From assembly GCA_947469635.1 (NCBI GenBank), contig CANIRG010000016.1, forward strand, positions 1-32,610: 32,610 nt of DNA, written 5' to 3'. The notes below the pieces were generated by a model that was given only the letters and a program-made list of their open reading frames with translations, was not told the DNA's origin and ran no database searches. The stretch is from Rhodospirillales bacterium. Its GTDB lineage: Bacteria > Pseudomonadota > Alphaproteobacteria > Reyranellales > Reyranellaceae. The position numbers and the translations under genes were made by a program. Below, in pieces: positions 9,263 through 19,357 of the stretch; the stretch's first letter is position 1; every line of letters begins with the position of its first letter.

Positions 9263-10324
9263 ATGAAAACACTGCCGCTGTTTCCGTCGTCGATCGTGGG
9301 TTCGATCCCGCGCCCTCTCGTCGTGCGCGAGCTGATCGAGAAGCCCGTGTGGGACGAGACCGACACCAACACCATGGATGCCGCCATCCGCTTCGTGGTG
9401 GCAATGCAGGAGCGCGCCGGCCTCGACGTGGTGAACGACGGCGAATGGCGCCGCCGTTCCTACATCGGCGTCATCGCCGAGCTGGCGCACGGCTTCACCC
9501 TCGAGATCAATCCCGCCGACGGGCGGCCCTGGACCGTCGTGACCGAGACGCTCACGCCCAAGCCGGCCGGCTTCATCGCGGCCGAGGCGAAGTTCGTGAA
9601 GCAGGTCGCCAAGGTCGCGACCAAGATCACCCTGCCGGCGCCGGCGCTGCTGGGCGAGCGCCTGTGGGATGCCGAGCGCTCCAAGCCGGCCTATCCCGAC
9701 CGCGACGATTTCGTGCGCGCCTGCGTGGCGCCGCTGCGCGCCGAGATCGCGCTGCTGCAGGACATGGGCGTGGAGATCGTGCAGATCGACGATCCGCACC
9801 TCTGCCTGTTCGTCGATCCCGACGTGCGCCGGAAGTACGACAATCCCGACCGTGCCGCCGACTTCGCCGTCGACATGATCAACGAGACGGTGAAGGGCTT
9901 TGGCGGCATCAAGTTCGCCGTCCACCTCTGCCGCCGCGCCGGCGCCCGCGTACGTGGCGAGAAGCACCATGCCGGCACCTACGGTCCGATCCTGCCCCAG
10001 CTCAACAAGCTCCAGGTCCAGCATCTCACGATGGAGTTCACGGCCGCGGGCGCCGACGATCTCGAGAGCCTGGGCCGCCTGCGCGAGGATTTCGAATTGG
10101 GTCTGGGTGTGGTCGACGTGACGCCCGGCGCTCCCGAGGCTGCTACGCTCATCGCCTCCCGCGTCGAGCGGGCACTGACGCGCATCGACAAGAAGCGCAT
10201 CACCCTCAACCCCGATTGCGGCTTCGCGCCGGGCTCGGCCGCCAAGGTCGACACCGACGAGGTCTATCTCAAGCTCAAGGCCGAAGCCGAGGCCGCCCGG
10301 ATGCTGCGCGAGAAGTACGCGTAG
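9263..10324 (+). CDS. Cobalamin-independent methionine synthase-like / UROD-superfamily methyltransferase
   Basis: SSIVGSIPRP, GLDVVNDGEWRRRSYI, QIDDPHL, VHLCRR and LNPDCGFAP (candidate Zn ligands H-x-C and C), as in MetE C-terminal domain proteins. Confidence 0.85.
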   Translation: MKTLPLFPSSIVGSIPRPLVVRELIEKPVWDETDTNTMDAAIRFVVAMQERAGLDVVNDGEWRRRSYIGVIAELAHGFTLEINPADGRPWTVVTETLTPKPAGFIAAEAKFVKQVAKVATKITLPAPALLGERLWDAERSKPAYPDRDDFVRACVAPLRAEIALLQDMGVEIVQIDDPHLCLFVDPDVRRKYDNPDRAADFAVDMINETVKGFGGIKFAVHLCRRAGARVRGEKHHAGTYGPILPQLNKLQVQHLTMEFTAAGADDLESLGRLREDFELGLGVVDVTPGAPEAATLIASRVERALTRIDKKRITLNPDCGFAPGSAAKVDTDEVYLKLKAEAEAARMLREKYA

Positions 10325-10328
10325 TCCC

Positions 10329-10356
10329 TTTCCTCCCCATTCAAATGGGGAGGAAA
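10329..10356. terminator. Putative bidirectional terminator between convergent genes
   Basis: Perfect 13-bp inverted repeat TTTCCTCCCCATT-CA-AATGGGGAGGAAA between the ends of the MetE-like gene (+) and the phosphoesterase gene (-). Confidence 0.65.
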
Positions 10357-10373
10357 GATCAGAGCGAGAAAAC

Positions 10374-11162
10374 TCAGAGCAAAAACGTGTTCGTGCGATC
10401 CAGGAAGTCGTGCATGTGCACGATCATCTGGTCGTCTTCGAGCAGGCAGACGCCGTAGGCGGGCGGCTCGTGGCTGCCGGCGATGCGGCCTTCGATGACG
10501 AAGTCGAGCGCCACCTGGTGGCTGGTGGCGCGCAGGGTCGAGATCGGGATGCCGCGCCAGCTTCCTGCCACCGGCCGGTGTAGATGGCCGAAGAAGAGGT
10601 GGCGGATATTGGTCCGGCCTTCGATGGCGTCGTGGAAGGGCTTGGGCTCCAGCAGCGAGATATCGTCCATGCGCTTCAGCCGCACCTTGAAGGGCGGATG
10701 ATGCATGAAGACGATCACCGGCCGATTGCCCGCTTGGTCGAGCGTCGATTTCAGCCAGGCGCCGCGCTTCTCGCAGAAGGTGCCCCAGGGCTTGCCGGGC
10801 TCGTTGGTGTCCAGGCAGATGCCCAGCACGCCCTCGCCCATCTCGAAGCTGTACTGGATGAAGCCGTTGTCGTCGACCTGGGTGGCCGGAAAGGCCGCGC
10901 GGAAGTTCGCGCGGTCGTCGTGGTTGCCGACCAGCATGTGATAGGGGATCGTGAGCTTGTCGAACTCGCGCCGCAGCGCCGCGTAGGCCTCCGGCTGGCC
11001 CTTGTGGCAGAGGTCGCCGGTCACGACGGCATAGGCCGCATCACCGTGATTGCGGTTCACGTCGGCGATGCACATCGCCAGCCGGTCGATCGGATTGAGG
11101 CCGTACAGCAGCTCCCCCGGCGGGACGAGATGGGTATCGGTGATGTGGATGAATTTCAGCAT
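10374..11162 (-). CDS. Metallophosphoesterase (calcineurin-like; GpdQ/CpdA-type phosphodiesterase)
   Basis: ITDTHL, VTGDLCHKG, LVGNHDD, FMHHPPF, FFGHLHRP metal-binding motifs. Start MLKFIHITDTHL preferred over the ORF start at 11222. Confidence 0.9.
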   Translation of the reverse strand: MLKFIHITDTHLVPPGELLYGLNPIDRLAMCIADVNRNHGDAAYAVVTGDLCHKGQPEAYAALRREFDKLTIPYHMLVGNHDDRANFRAAFPATQVDDNGFIQYSFEMGEGVLGICLDTNEPGKPWGTFCEKRGAWLKSTLDQAGNRPVIVFMHHPPFKVRLKRMDDISLLEPKPFHDAIEGRTNIRHLFFGHLHRPVAGSWRGIPISTLRATSHQVALDFVIEGRIAGSHEPPAYGVCLLEDDQMIVHMHDFLDRTNTFLL

Positions 11163-11294
11163 CGTCCTGTATTCCGTCGCCCTCGGGCAGTAGCGACCGT
11201 ATTCGTTGGGTCGGCTCGACACTTCTATGATGGCTAGCGTCGTAACGCCTTACCAAAGGTGACCGTTATTTTTCTGTTATTTTAACGGGAGCGG

Positions 11295-11325
11295 CACCCC
11301 TTCGCCGCACCGCGGCGAAGGGGTG
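11295..11325 (-). terminator. Putative terminator hairpin downstream of the minus-strand ABC transporter operon
   Basis: Perfect 14-bp stem CACCCCTTCGCCGC-ACC-GCGGCGAAGGGGTG just past the SBP stop; no immediate U-tract. Confidence 0.55.
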
Positions 11326-11340
11326 GCCGTGAGCAATCCT

Positions 11341-12600
11341 CTACTTGGGCAGCAGCGCCTGCGTGTCGGCCGTCATCTTTTTCAGCACGTCATCGGGCTT
11401 GCCGCTGCCGTTCACGACGGTCTGCAGATGGTCCTTGATCACGTCTGTGATCTTGAGCCCGTTCTCGCCGGGGAAGGCATACCAGGCGGTCATGCTCGGC
11501 AGCTGGCTGATGGCGACCTGGTGGTTCGGGTTGGCGGCGTAGAACTCGCCCAGCATCTTGGGGTCCTTGGCCGGCAGCGCATTGGCCGGGAAGTAGCCGG
11601 TGCCCTTGACCATGATGGTGGCGCCGACGGGGCCGGTGGCGAACTTGATGTATTCCCACGCGGCCTTCTGCTTGGCCGGATCCTTGGCCAGCATCATGGC
11701 GACGTTGCCGCCGGCGGGCAGGCGGCTGTCGGCGCCGGCGCCCAGCGGGAAGCGGGCGGTGCGGAGCGCGAACACGCCCTGCGTCTGCTTGGTGACGCCG
11801 CCCAGGCGCGAGGTCGAGTGCGCCCAGATGCCGAGACGGCCGGCCACGAAATCCTGCAGCGCGGTTGCCTGGCTGATGTCGCCCATCGTGCCGTCGCTCA
11901 CCATGCGGCCGAGCGTGGTGATCGCCTTCTGGCCCGGCGGGCCGTCGAAGGCCACCTTCTTCTCGTCGGCCGACAGCATCGTGCCGCCGTTGGAGAAGAC
12001 CAGCGATTGCCACATCCAGTTGCCGGTGATGTCCCAGTCGTAGTGGAAGCCGCGGACCTTGTTGGCCGGATCGTTGATCTTCTTGGCCAGCGCGAAGATG
12101 CCGTCCCAGGTCGCCGGGAACTTGTCGGGGTCGCCGCCGGCCTTCTTCACCAGGTCGGCGTTGAAATAGATGATCGGCGTCGAGAGCGAGAAGCCCATGC
12201 CGTACTGCTTGCCCTTGACCTGGCCCAGCGTCAGCAGCGCGCCGTCGTAGCCCTTGGTCGCCCAGTCCTTTTCCGCCGCGATGAAGCTGTCGAGCGGGAT
12301 GGCGATGTTGCGGTCGGCGAGGATACGCTGGCGGTTGAGGCCCTGAAACGTCACGTCCGGGAGCTGGCCGGTCACGGCGTTGCGCAGCACCTGCTGCGTC
12401 GCGTCCTCGTATTCCTTGGTCGGCTGGGTGAACTTGACCTTGATGGTCGGGTTCGCCGCCATGAACTGCTTGGCGATCTCCTCCTGCACTTCCTTGAAGA
12501 TGTCGGGGATCGCGTACTGGACCGTGATCTCGGTCTGTGCCGCCGCGGAGCCCGCGACGAAGGCCGCGGCTGCGGCCGCAATCGTCATCAACTTGCGCAT
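11341..12600 (-). CDS. ABC transporter extracellular sugar/glycerol-3-phosphate-type substrate-binding protein
   Basis: Signal peptide MRKLMTIAAAAAAFVAGSAAAQ; family-1 SBP features (FTQPTKEYEDATQQVLRNAVTGQLPDVTFQG). Confidence 0.87.
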   Translation of the reverse strand: MRKLMTIAAAAAAFVAGSAAAQTEITVQYAIPDIFKEVQEEIAKQFMAANPTIKVKFTQPTKEYEDATQQVLRNAVTGQLPDVTFQGLNRQRILADRNIAIPLDSFIAAEKDWATKGYDGALLTLGQVKGKQYGMGFSLSTPIIYFNADLVKKAGGDPDKFPATWDGIFALAKKINDPANKVRGFHYDWDITGNWMWQSLVFSNGGTMLSADEKKVAFDGPPGQKAITTLGRMVSDGTMGDISQATALQDFVAGRLGIWAHSTSRLGGVTKQTQGVFALRTARFPLGAGADSRLPAGGNVAMMLAKDPAKQKAAWEYIKFATGPVGATIMVKGTGYFPANALPAKDPKMLGEFYAANPNHQVAISQLPSMTAWYAFPGENGLKITDVIKDHLQTVVNGSGKPDDVLKKMTADTQALLPK

Positions 12601-12656
12601 CGTTCTGTCCCTCCTGAGACGCTTCCTCTGTCACACGGCTATGTTGCCGTTTTCCT

Positions 12657-13490
12657 TCATCCCTTCATGCCGCTCAGCGTAACGCCCTCGATGAAGCGGC
12701 GTTGGGCGGCGAGGAAGAGCAATACCAGCGGCGCTGTGATTACCACTGTTCCGGCCATGAGAGGCCCGAAATCGCTGCCCGCCTCCTCGTTGCGGAAGAA
12801 TAGCGTGCCGAGCGGCGGCGTGGCGAGGTCGCCGGTCTGGATGACGATCAATGGCCAGAAGAAATCGTTCCAATGAGTGACGATCGAGATGACGCCGAAA
12901 GCCAGCATGGCGGGCATCGCCAGCGGCAGCATGATCCGGCACAGGATCTCGAACTCGCCCAGCCCGTCGATGCGGGCGGCGTTCATCAGGTCGTCGGGCA
13001 CGGTCTTGAAGAACTGCCGCATCAGGAAGATGCCGAAGGCCGAGAAGGCAAAGGGCAGGATCAGGGCGGCGTAGCTGTCGAGCAGGCCCAGCTGGTAAAG
13101 CATGACATAGCGCGGGATCGCCGGTGCCTGGGCGGGGATCATGAGGCCGATCAGCACCAGGGCGAACAGCACGTCGCGGCCGCGGAACCGCAGCTTGGCC
13201 AGCGCATAGGCGCAGGGCAGCGCCACGGCGAGCTGCAGCGCGAAGATGCCGGCCGTCACGATCACGCCGTTCAGCAGGTAGCGCAGCAGCGGCACCTTGG
13301 TGAAGGCCTTGTGGTAGTTCTCGGCCGCGAACCATTTGTGCGGCAGCAGGGAGAGCTGGGTCGAGAAGATCTCGTTGGGCGGCTTCAGCGACGTCGACAC
13401 CATCCACACGAACGGCGCCAGCACGATCACGAGGCCGAGCCACAGCACGACGTGGCGCAACAGCTGGCCGAGGAGGGGACGGCGGTTCAT
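12657..13490 (-). CDS. Carbohydrate ABC transporter permease (MalG/UgpE type)
   Basis: [72 protein letters not shown]-type loop. Confidence 0.88.
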   Translation of the reverse strand: MNRRPLLGQLLRHVVLWLGLVIVLAPFVWMVSTSLKPPNEIFSTQLSLLPHKWFAAENYHKAFTKVPLLRYLLNGVIVTAGIFALQLAVALPCAYALAKLRFRGRDVLFALVLIGLMIPAQAPAIPRYVMLYQLGLLDSYAALILPFAFSAFGIFLMRQFFKTVPDDLMNAARIDGLGEFEILCRIMLPLAMPAMLAFGVISIVTHWNDFFWPLIVIQTGDLATPPLGTLFFRNEEAGSDFGPLMAGTVVITAPLVLLFLAAQRRFIEGVTLSGMKG

Positions 13491-14356
13491 CCGTAATGCG
13501 TCCTCTTTTCGCCAACGCGGACCTGCAGGAGCGTGAGCGCCAGCACGACCACGAGGAAGACCACGGTGATGGCGGCGCCATAGCCGGTGCGGAAGAAATT
13601 GAAGGCCTCGGTGTACATCGTATAGAGTAGCACCTCGGTCGCCTTGTTGGGCCCGCCCTTGGTCAGCACCTCGACGGTGTCGAAGACCTGGAAGGAGCGG
13701 ATGCCCGACACCACGGTGACGAACAGCGTCGTCGGTCCCAGCATCGGCCAGGTCACGCACCGGAAGCGTTCCCAGGCCGAGGAGGCGCCGTCGATCTCGG
13801 CCGCCTCGTAGAGGTCGCCCGGGATGGACTTCAGGCCGGCCATGAACAGCACCATGTTGAGCCCGACCGACTGCCAGATGCCGATGCCCGCCAGGGTGAA
13901 CAGGGCGCGGTCGGGATTCTTCAGCCAGTCTCCGCCCTTCATGCCGAACTGCTCCACAACGACGTTCACGAGGCCGACCGTGGGATGCAGCAGGAACTCC
14001 CAGACCACGGCCATGGCGATCAGGGTGGAGGTCACCGGCAGGAAGTAGGCGGCACGGTAGAAGCTGCGGCCGGTGCCGACGCCTTCGATCAGCATGGCGA
14101 GGCCGAGGCCGAGGAACACCGAGCCCGGCACCACGACAAAGCAATAGACGAAGGTGTTGCCAAAGCTCTTCCAGAAGACGCGGTCGCCGAACAGCTGGAC
14201 GTAGTTGCCGATGCCGACGAAGTTCATCGTGGCCGACCCGAGCTGCCAGTCGGTCAGCGACAAAGCGAAGACGGCGACAGTGGGCCCGGCCAGCAGCACC
14301 ACGAACAGCGATACCGCTGGCGAGATCAGCGTCCAGGCGATCCGACCCTCAACCAC
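13487..14356 (-). CDS. Carbohydrate ABC transporter permease (MalF/UgpA type)
   Basis: [37 protein letters not shown] loop; GTG start at 14356 has an upstream GGGAG and reduces the overlap with the ATPase gene (the ORF track starts at 14377). Confidence 0.87.
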   Translation of the reverse strand: MVEGRIAWTLISPAVSLFVVLLAGPTVAVFALSLTDWQLGSATMNFVGIGNYVQLFGDRVFWKSFGNTFVYCFVVVPGSVFLGLGLAMLIEGVGTGRSFYRAAYFLPVTSTLIAMAVVWEFLLHPTVGLVNVVVEQFGMKGGDWLKNPDRALFTLAGIGIWQSVGLNMVLFMAGLKSIPGDLYEAAEIDGASSAWERFRCVTWPMLGPTTLFVTVVSGIRSFQVFDTVEVLTKGGPNKATEVLLYTMYTEAFNFFRTGYGAAITVVFLVVVLALTLLQVRVGEKRTHYG

Positions 14357-15413
14357 GGACCCGCACTCCCTTGGCATCGAAGCGCAGCGTCCGGCCGGGC
14401 AGCGGGCGCAATCCCACCGCCTCGCCGCGCTGGGGATCGCGGTCGCTCAACGCGTCGAGGCGGGCGATCAGCGGCAGCGCCACGCCCGGCACCTCGACAT
14501 GAACCAGGCTCTCCGAACCCATATGCTCGACCAGGCGGATGCGACCGGCCATGGCGCCCGCTGCGTCGGCCGCCACCAGCTCCATCGCCTCGGGCCGAAC
14601 GGCCTGGAAGCCGCCATCGACCGGGATGACGTTGATCTTGGGGCTGCCGACGAACTCGGCGACGGCCAGCGTCTCGGGATCGTCGTAGAGCTTCCGCGGC
14701 GGCGCCACCTGCTGCAGCTTGCCGGCCAGCATGACGGCGACGCGGTCGGACATGGTCATGGCCTCGGCCTGGTCGTGCGTCACGTAGATCATGGTGACGC
14801 CCAGCCGCCGCTGCAGCTCGGTCAGCTCCGCCCGCATCTGCACCCGGAGCTTGGCGTCGAGGTTGCTGAGCGGCTCATCGAGCAGGAAGGCCGCGGGATG
14901 ACGCACCATCGCGCGGCCCAGCGCCACCCGCTGCTTCTGGCCGCCCGAGAGCTGTCCCGGCTTGCGATCGAGGAGCTGACCGATGTCGAGCGACTGCGCC
15001 ACGTCGGCGACTTCACGGGCGATGCCGGCGCGGGCTGCGCGCGTGCCGGGAAGAAACCGGCCGATGAAGGGCAGGCGCTGCCACGCATTCATGCGCCGCA
15101 TGGCGAGCGGCAGGCCGATGTTGCCGGCCACCGTCATATGCGGATAGAGCGCGTAGGACTGGAACACCATGGCGATGTCGCGGTCGCGGGCCCGCAGGCC
15201 GTCGACCCGCCGGCCGCCGATCGAGATCGCGCCCGAATCGTTCCTCTCCAGCCCGGCGATGATGCGGAGCAGGGTGGACTTGCCGCAGCCCGAGGGGCCC
15301 AGCAGCGTCAGGAACTCGCCGTCGGCGATGTCGAGCGAGACGTCGCGCAGCACTTCCACGGCGCCGAAGCTCTTGGTGACGCCGTCGAGCGATATCCCCG
15401 CCTTCTTCGTCAT
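14349..15413 (-). CDS. ABC transporter ATP-binding protein (UgpC/MalK type)
   Basis: [59 protein letters not shown]-terminal TOBE-like region. [11 protein letters not shown] start overlaps the upstream stop. Confidence 0.92.
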   Translation of the reverse strand: MTKKAGISLDGVTKSFGAVEVLRDVSLDIADGEFLTLLGPSGCGKSTLLRIIAGLERNDSGAISIGGRRVDGLRARDRDIAMVFQSYALYPHMTVAGNIGLPLAMRRMNAWQRLPFIGRFLPGTRAARAGIAREVADVAQSLDIGQLLDRKPGQLSGGQKQRVALGRAMVRHPAAFLLDEPLSNLDAKLRVQMRAELTELQRRLGVTMIYVTHDQAEAMTMSDRVAVMLAGKLQQVAPPRKLYDDPETLAVAEFVGSPKINVIPVDGGFQAVRPEAMELVAADAAGAMAGRIRLVEHMGSESLVHVEVPGVALPLIARLDALSDRDPQRGEAVGLRPLPGRTLRFDAKGVRVRG

Positions 15414-16327
15414 CTGGCCCACCGCAGCACCAGCGGATCGGTGCGGCGCGCGATCTCGATCAGGCCGGCGCGGGTGGCGGGATGCAGGGGCAGCACCGGA
15501 TGACGCGTCGCGCCGGAGCGGATGACGCCGCCTTCTTCCATCAGGACCTTGGCGGCGATCAGGCCGCATTGCCGGTTCTCGTAGTTGATCAGCGGCAGCC
15601 AATGCTGGTAGGCGGCCTCCGCAGCCGCCCGGTCGCCGGCCGCGAAGGGATCCATGACCTGGCGGATGCCGTCGGGATAGCCTGCGCCGGTCATCGCGCC
15701 GGTGGCGCCGGCGTCGAGGTCGGCCATCAGGGTGATGCCTTCCTCGCCGTCCCACGGACCCTCGATCGCGTCGCCGCCTTCGGCGATCAGCGCGCGCAGC
15801 TTGTTGGCGGCCTGCGGCACCTCGACCTTGAAGTAGGCGATGTTCGCGATCTCGCGCGCCATGCGGGCGAGCAGCGGCACCGACAGCGGCGTGCCGGCCA
15901 CCGGTGCATCCTGGATCATGACCGGAATCCTGATCGCATCGGAGACGCGGCGGAAGAAGTCGTAGATGGCCTGCTCGGGCACGCGGATGGTGGCGCCGTG
16001 ATAGGGCGGCATCACCATCACCATGGCGGCGCCGGCGGCCTCTGCCCGACGGCTGCGCTCGGCGCAGATCTGAGAGCCGAAGTGCGTCGTCGTCACGATC
16101 ACCGGCACGCGGCCGGCGACATGCGTCAGCACGCAGTCCATCACCTGTTCACGCTCTGCATCGGTCAGCACGAACTGCTCCGACCAGTTGGCGAGGATGC
16201 ACATGCCTTGCGAGCCGGCATCGATCATGAAGTCGGCGCAGCGCTTCTGGCCTTCGAGGTCGAGCTCGCCGTTCTGATCGAACACGGTGGGCGCCACGGG
16301 AAAGACGCCGCGATAGGCCGGTTTCAT
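15410..16327 (-). CDS. Dihydrodipicolinate synthase (DapA)-family aldolase/lyase
   Basis: [59 protein letters not shown]; candidate Schiff-base lysine in IAYFKVE. Confidence 0.86.
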   Translation of the reverse strand: MKPAYRGVFPVAPTVFDQNGELDLEGQKRCADFMIDAGSQGMCILANWSEQFVLTDAEREQVMDCVLTHVAGRVPVIVTTTHFGSQICAERSRRAEAAGAAMVMVMPPYHGATIRVPEQAIYDFFRRVSDAIRIPVMIQDAPVAGTPLSVPLLARMAREIANIAYFKVEVPQAANKLRALIAEGGDAIEGPWDGEEGITLMADLDAGATGAMTGAGYPDGIRQVMDPFAAGDRAAAEAAYQHWLPLINYENRQCGLIAAKVLMEEGGVIRSGATRHPVLPLHPATRAGLIEIARRTDPLVLRWAR

Positions 16328-16341
16328 CGCCAAGCTTCTCC

Positions 16342-17841
16342 CTAGGGTATGGGCCGTCGTGCGACGGCGACGAGACGCGCGATCAGCGGCCACAGCAGGA
16401 GCAGGAGACCGAGCGACATCAGGGTGGTGACCAGCGGATTGGCCCAGAAGATGGCGGGGGAGCCCTTGGACATGATGAGCGACTGGCGGAATGCATCCTC
16501 CGCCTTGTCGCCGATTACCATGGCCAGGACCATCGGTGCGATCGGATAGTCGAGCTTCTTGAAAATGTAACCGACGACGCCGAAGGCCAGCGCCAGCCAC
16601 AGATCGAACTCGCGGCTGGCGACCGTGTAGGCGCCGACGAAGCACACCACGACGATGATCGGCCCGATCACGGCGAAGGGCGTGCGCAGGATGGCGGCGA
16701 ACATCGGTACCGTCGTCAGCACCAGCACCACGGCCACGACATTGGCGAGATACATGCTGGCGATCAGGCCCCAGACGAAGTCCGGCCGTTCGATGAACAG
16801 CATTGGCCCGGGATTGAGCCCCCAGATCATCAGCCCGCCCAGCATGACCGCCGAGGTCGCCGATCCCGGCACGCCCAGCGCCAGCATCGGCAGCATGGCG
16901 CTGGTGCCGGCGGCGTGGTCGGCCGTCTCGGGTGAGATCACGCCTTCGGGCTCGCCCTGGCCGAAGCGTGCGCCCTTGCGCGAGAAGCGCTTGGCGAGGC
17001 CGTAGCTCATGAACGACGCGGCCGTGGGTCCGCCCGGCGTGATGCCCATCCAGCAGCCGATGGCGCCACTGCGCAGCAGCGCCAGCCAGTGGCGCGGCAT
17101 GTCGGCTGCGGTGCGCAGCACGTCGCGCAGGGAGAGGCGGGCCCTGATGCCGTCGATCTTGAGCCCCTCCTCGATCGTGACCACCAGCTCGCCCAGCCCG
17201 AACAGCCCGATGACGGCGACCAGGAAGCTGATGCCGGGGACGAGGCTGTCGAAGCCGTAGCTCAGCCGCAGGCTGCCCGAGATCGAGTCCATGCCGACGG
17301 CGGCCAGGGAAAAGCCGAGCCCGATCGAGACGATGGTCTTCAGCGGCGACGCGCCGCCCAGCCCGATGAAGCTGGCGAAGGCCAGGAAGTAGACAGCGAA
17401 ATATTCAGGGGAGCTGAACTTGAGCGCGAAGCGCGCGACCCAGCCCGACAGCAGGGTGATCAGCACCACGCCCAGCAGCGCGCCGAAGCCCGCCGACAGG
17501 AAAGCATAGCTCAGCGCCTCGGTCGCCCGTCCCTGCTTGGCCATGGGATAGCCGTCGAAGGTGGTGGCGACGGACGACGGCTCGCCCGGGATGTTGAACA
17601 GGATCGAGGTCGTCGAGCCGCCGAACAGCGCCCCCCAGTAGGTGCTGGTGAGCAGGATGATCGCCGCCACCGGGTCCATGGTGAAGGTGAGTGGCAGCAG
17701 CAGCGACACGCCGTTGGGAGCGCCCAGCCCTGGCAGGACGCCGACCAGCAGGCCCAGCATCACGCCGATCACCATCAGCATGACGTGATAGGCCGTGAGC
17801 GCCACGCCGAAGCCGTGCAGCAGGGAGGCAATGCCGTCCAT
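16342..17841 (-). CDS. tctA: Tripartite tricarboxylate transporter permease TctA
   Basis: GVLPGLGAPNGVSLLLPLTFTMDPVAAIILLTSTYWGALFGGSTTSILFNIPGEPSSVATTFDGYPMAKQGRA, a characteristic TctA signature. Confidence 0.93.
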   Translation of the reverse strand: MDGIASLLHGFGVALTAYHVMLMVIGVMLGLLVGVLPGLGAPNGVSLLLPLTFTMDPVAAIILLTSTYWGALFGGSTTSILFNIPGEPSSVATTFDGYPMAKQGRATEALSYAFLSAGFGALLGVVLITLLSGWVARFALKFSSPEYFAVYFLAFASFIGLGGASPLKTIVSIGLGFSLAAVGMDSISGSLRLSYGFDSLVPGISFLVAVIGLFGLGELVVTIEEGLKIDGIRARLSLRDVLRTAADMPRHWLALLRSGAIGCWMGITPGGPTAASFMSYGLAKRFSRKGARFGQGEPEGVISPETADHAAGTSAMLPMLALGVPGSATSAVMLGGLMIWGLNPGPMLFIERPDFVWGLIASMYLANVVAVVLVLTTVPMFAAILRTPFAVIGPIIVVVCFVGAYTVASREFDLWLALAFGVVGYIFKKLDYPIAPMVLAMVIGDKAEDAFRQSLIMSKGSPAIFWANPLVTTLMSLGLLLLLWPLIARLVAVARRPIP

Positions 17842-17843
17842 CG

Positions 17844-18320
17844 CTATAGCCCGAGCATTCCCTCGAGCGGGCCCTTCAGCAGCGACACCTGAAAGGCTTT
17901 TTCGAGGAGGAGATAGAGGCCGATCGGCACGGCGACGGCGATCGGGAGAGCCACGCGCAGCCGGTACTTGGCCTGGAACACCATGGTCGCCAGCAGGTAG
18001 AGCGCCGTGGCGACATAGAGACCGAGCACGAGGCTTGCGATGACGAAGGCCACGATCGGCAGCGAGAAGGCGAGCACCGGGCGAAGCTGGGCCGCCGTCA
18101 GGAACGGTGTCGTGAACTTGCCGCGGGCAACGACGGTCTGCGCCACGATGCCGGCACTGGCCAGCGCCACGATGAGGCCGGTATAGAACGGGAACGTTCC
18201 CGGCTCGGGCCCTGACTTGCCCCAGCCGATGCCGTATTCGGTGGCGCCGATCATCGTGACGATGCCGAGCGCCGCCGTGGTGCCGGCCGTCGCCAGCTCG
18301 GCGGCATAGCGCGTGATCAT
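17844..18320 (-). CDS. tctB: Tripartite tricarboxylate transporter small membrane subunit TctB
   Basis: About 158 aa, 4 predicted TM, between tctA and tctC; EYGIGWGKSGPEPGTFPFYTGLI. Confidence 0.85.
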   Translation of the reverse strand: MITRYAAELATAGTTAALGIVTMIGATEYGIGWGKSGPEPGTFPFYTGLIVALASAGIVAQTVVARGKFTTPFLTAAQLRPVLAFSLPIVAFVIASLVLGLYVATALYLLATMVFQAKYRLRVALPIAVAVPIGLYLLLEKAFQVSLLKGPLEGMLGL

Positions 18321-18324
18321 GGCG

Positions 18325-19320
18325 TCACTTCACGAGCCAGCCTTCCTTCTCGAACACCTTGCGGTTGTTGGCATCGTCCTCGGCAACGAAGGCCTTGAGC
18401 TCAGCGCCCGTCATGAAGCGCGGCGTCTGCACGGTGCGGGTGACGTACTCCCGCCACTCCGGCGTCTCGCTCACCTTCTTCATGAGCTCGACATAGAAGG
18501 CGACCGCATCGGCCGGCACCTTGGCCGGCAGCCAGACCGTGCGCGGCATCTGGAAGCGATCGATGGCGATGCCTTCTTCCTTGCAGGTCGGGATATCGCC
18601 CCAGCCCATGTCGGCCGTCACTTTCGGCCCTGCCGGCAGGCGCGTGGTGCTGAAGACGCAGAGCGGCCGCACCTGGCCCGCCTTCCACTGACCGATGTTC
18701 TCGTTGGGATTGTTGGTGTTGGAATCGGTATGGCCACCCGCGAGCTGCACCGCCGCCGCGCCGCCGCCCTGGAACGGGACATAGATCCATTTCACGCCGG
18801 CCACGCTCTCGATCAGGCTGGTCAACGTCTGGTCGGTGTCCTTGGATTGGCTGCCGCCCATCTTGTAGGTCTCGGGCTTGGCCTTGACCGCGGCGATGTA
18901 CGACTTGGTGTCCTTGAACTCCGACTGGGACGTGACCCAGAGCAGGAACTCGTCGAGCGCCATGGCCGCGACCGGCGTGAGGTCGTCGGGCTTGAACGGC
19001 GTCTTCACGACGTGGGGCAGGAGATAGGCGTTGTTGGTGCCAAAGATCACCTTCTGCGGATCGCCCGAGGAGGAGCGCGCGTAGATGTAGCCCTCGGCGC
19101 CGCTGCCGCCGCCTTTGTTGGTGACGATGATCGGCTGCGGCGAGAGCTTGTACTTGCCCACGATCGACTGCACGACGCGGGCGAAATTGTCGGTGCCGCC
19201 GCCCGGCCCCGAGGTCACCACGAACTCGATGGGCTTGGTCGGCTGCCAGGCGTGCGCGGCCGCGAGGCTTGCCATGGACAAGGCAGCAGAGACCGCGATT
19301 GTCCGTCCGATGCGCAACAT
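18325..19320 (-). CDS. tctC: Tripartite tricarboxylate transporter substrate-binding protein TctC (Bug family)
   Basis: Signal peptide, then WQPTKPIEFVVTSGPGGGTDNFARVVQSI, a Bug/TctC N-terminal signature. Confidence 0.9.
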   Translation of the reverse strand: MLRIGRTIAVSAALSMASLAAAHAWQPTKPIEFVVTSGPGGGTDNFARVVQSIVGKYKLSPQPIIVTNKGGGSGAEGYIYARSSSGDPQKVIFGTNNAYLLPHVVKTPFKPDDLTPVAAMALDEFLLWVTSQSEFKDTKSYIAAVKAKPETYKMGGSQSKDTDQTLTSLIESVAGVKWIYVPFQGGGAAAVQLAGGHTDSNTNNPNENIGQWKAGQVRPLCVFSTTRLPAGPKVTADMGWGDIPTCKEEGIAIDRFQMPRTVWLPAKVPADAVAFYVELMKKVSETPEWREYVTRTVQTPRFMTGAELKAFVAEDDANNRKVFEKEGWLVK

Positions 19321-19357
19321 GCGTTTCCTTCCCTTTACGTTGCCACTTTATCGACGA

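Noticed and set aside
7570-9387. 605-aa minus-strand ORF
   Set aside because: Antisense to phnE and the NTP transferase gene; no domain signature.
11323-12876. 517-aa plus-strand ORF
   Set aside because: Antisense to the SBP and permease genes; composition typical of a spurious mirror ORF.
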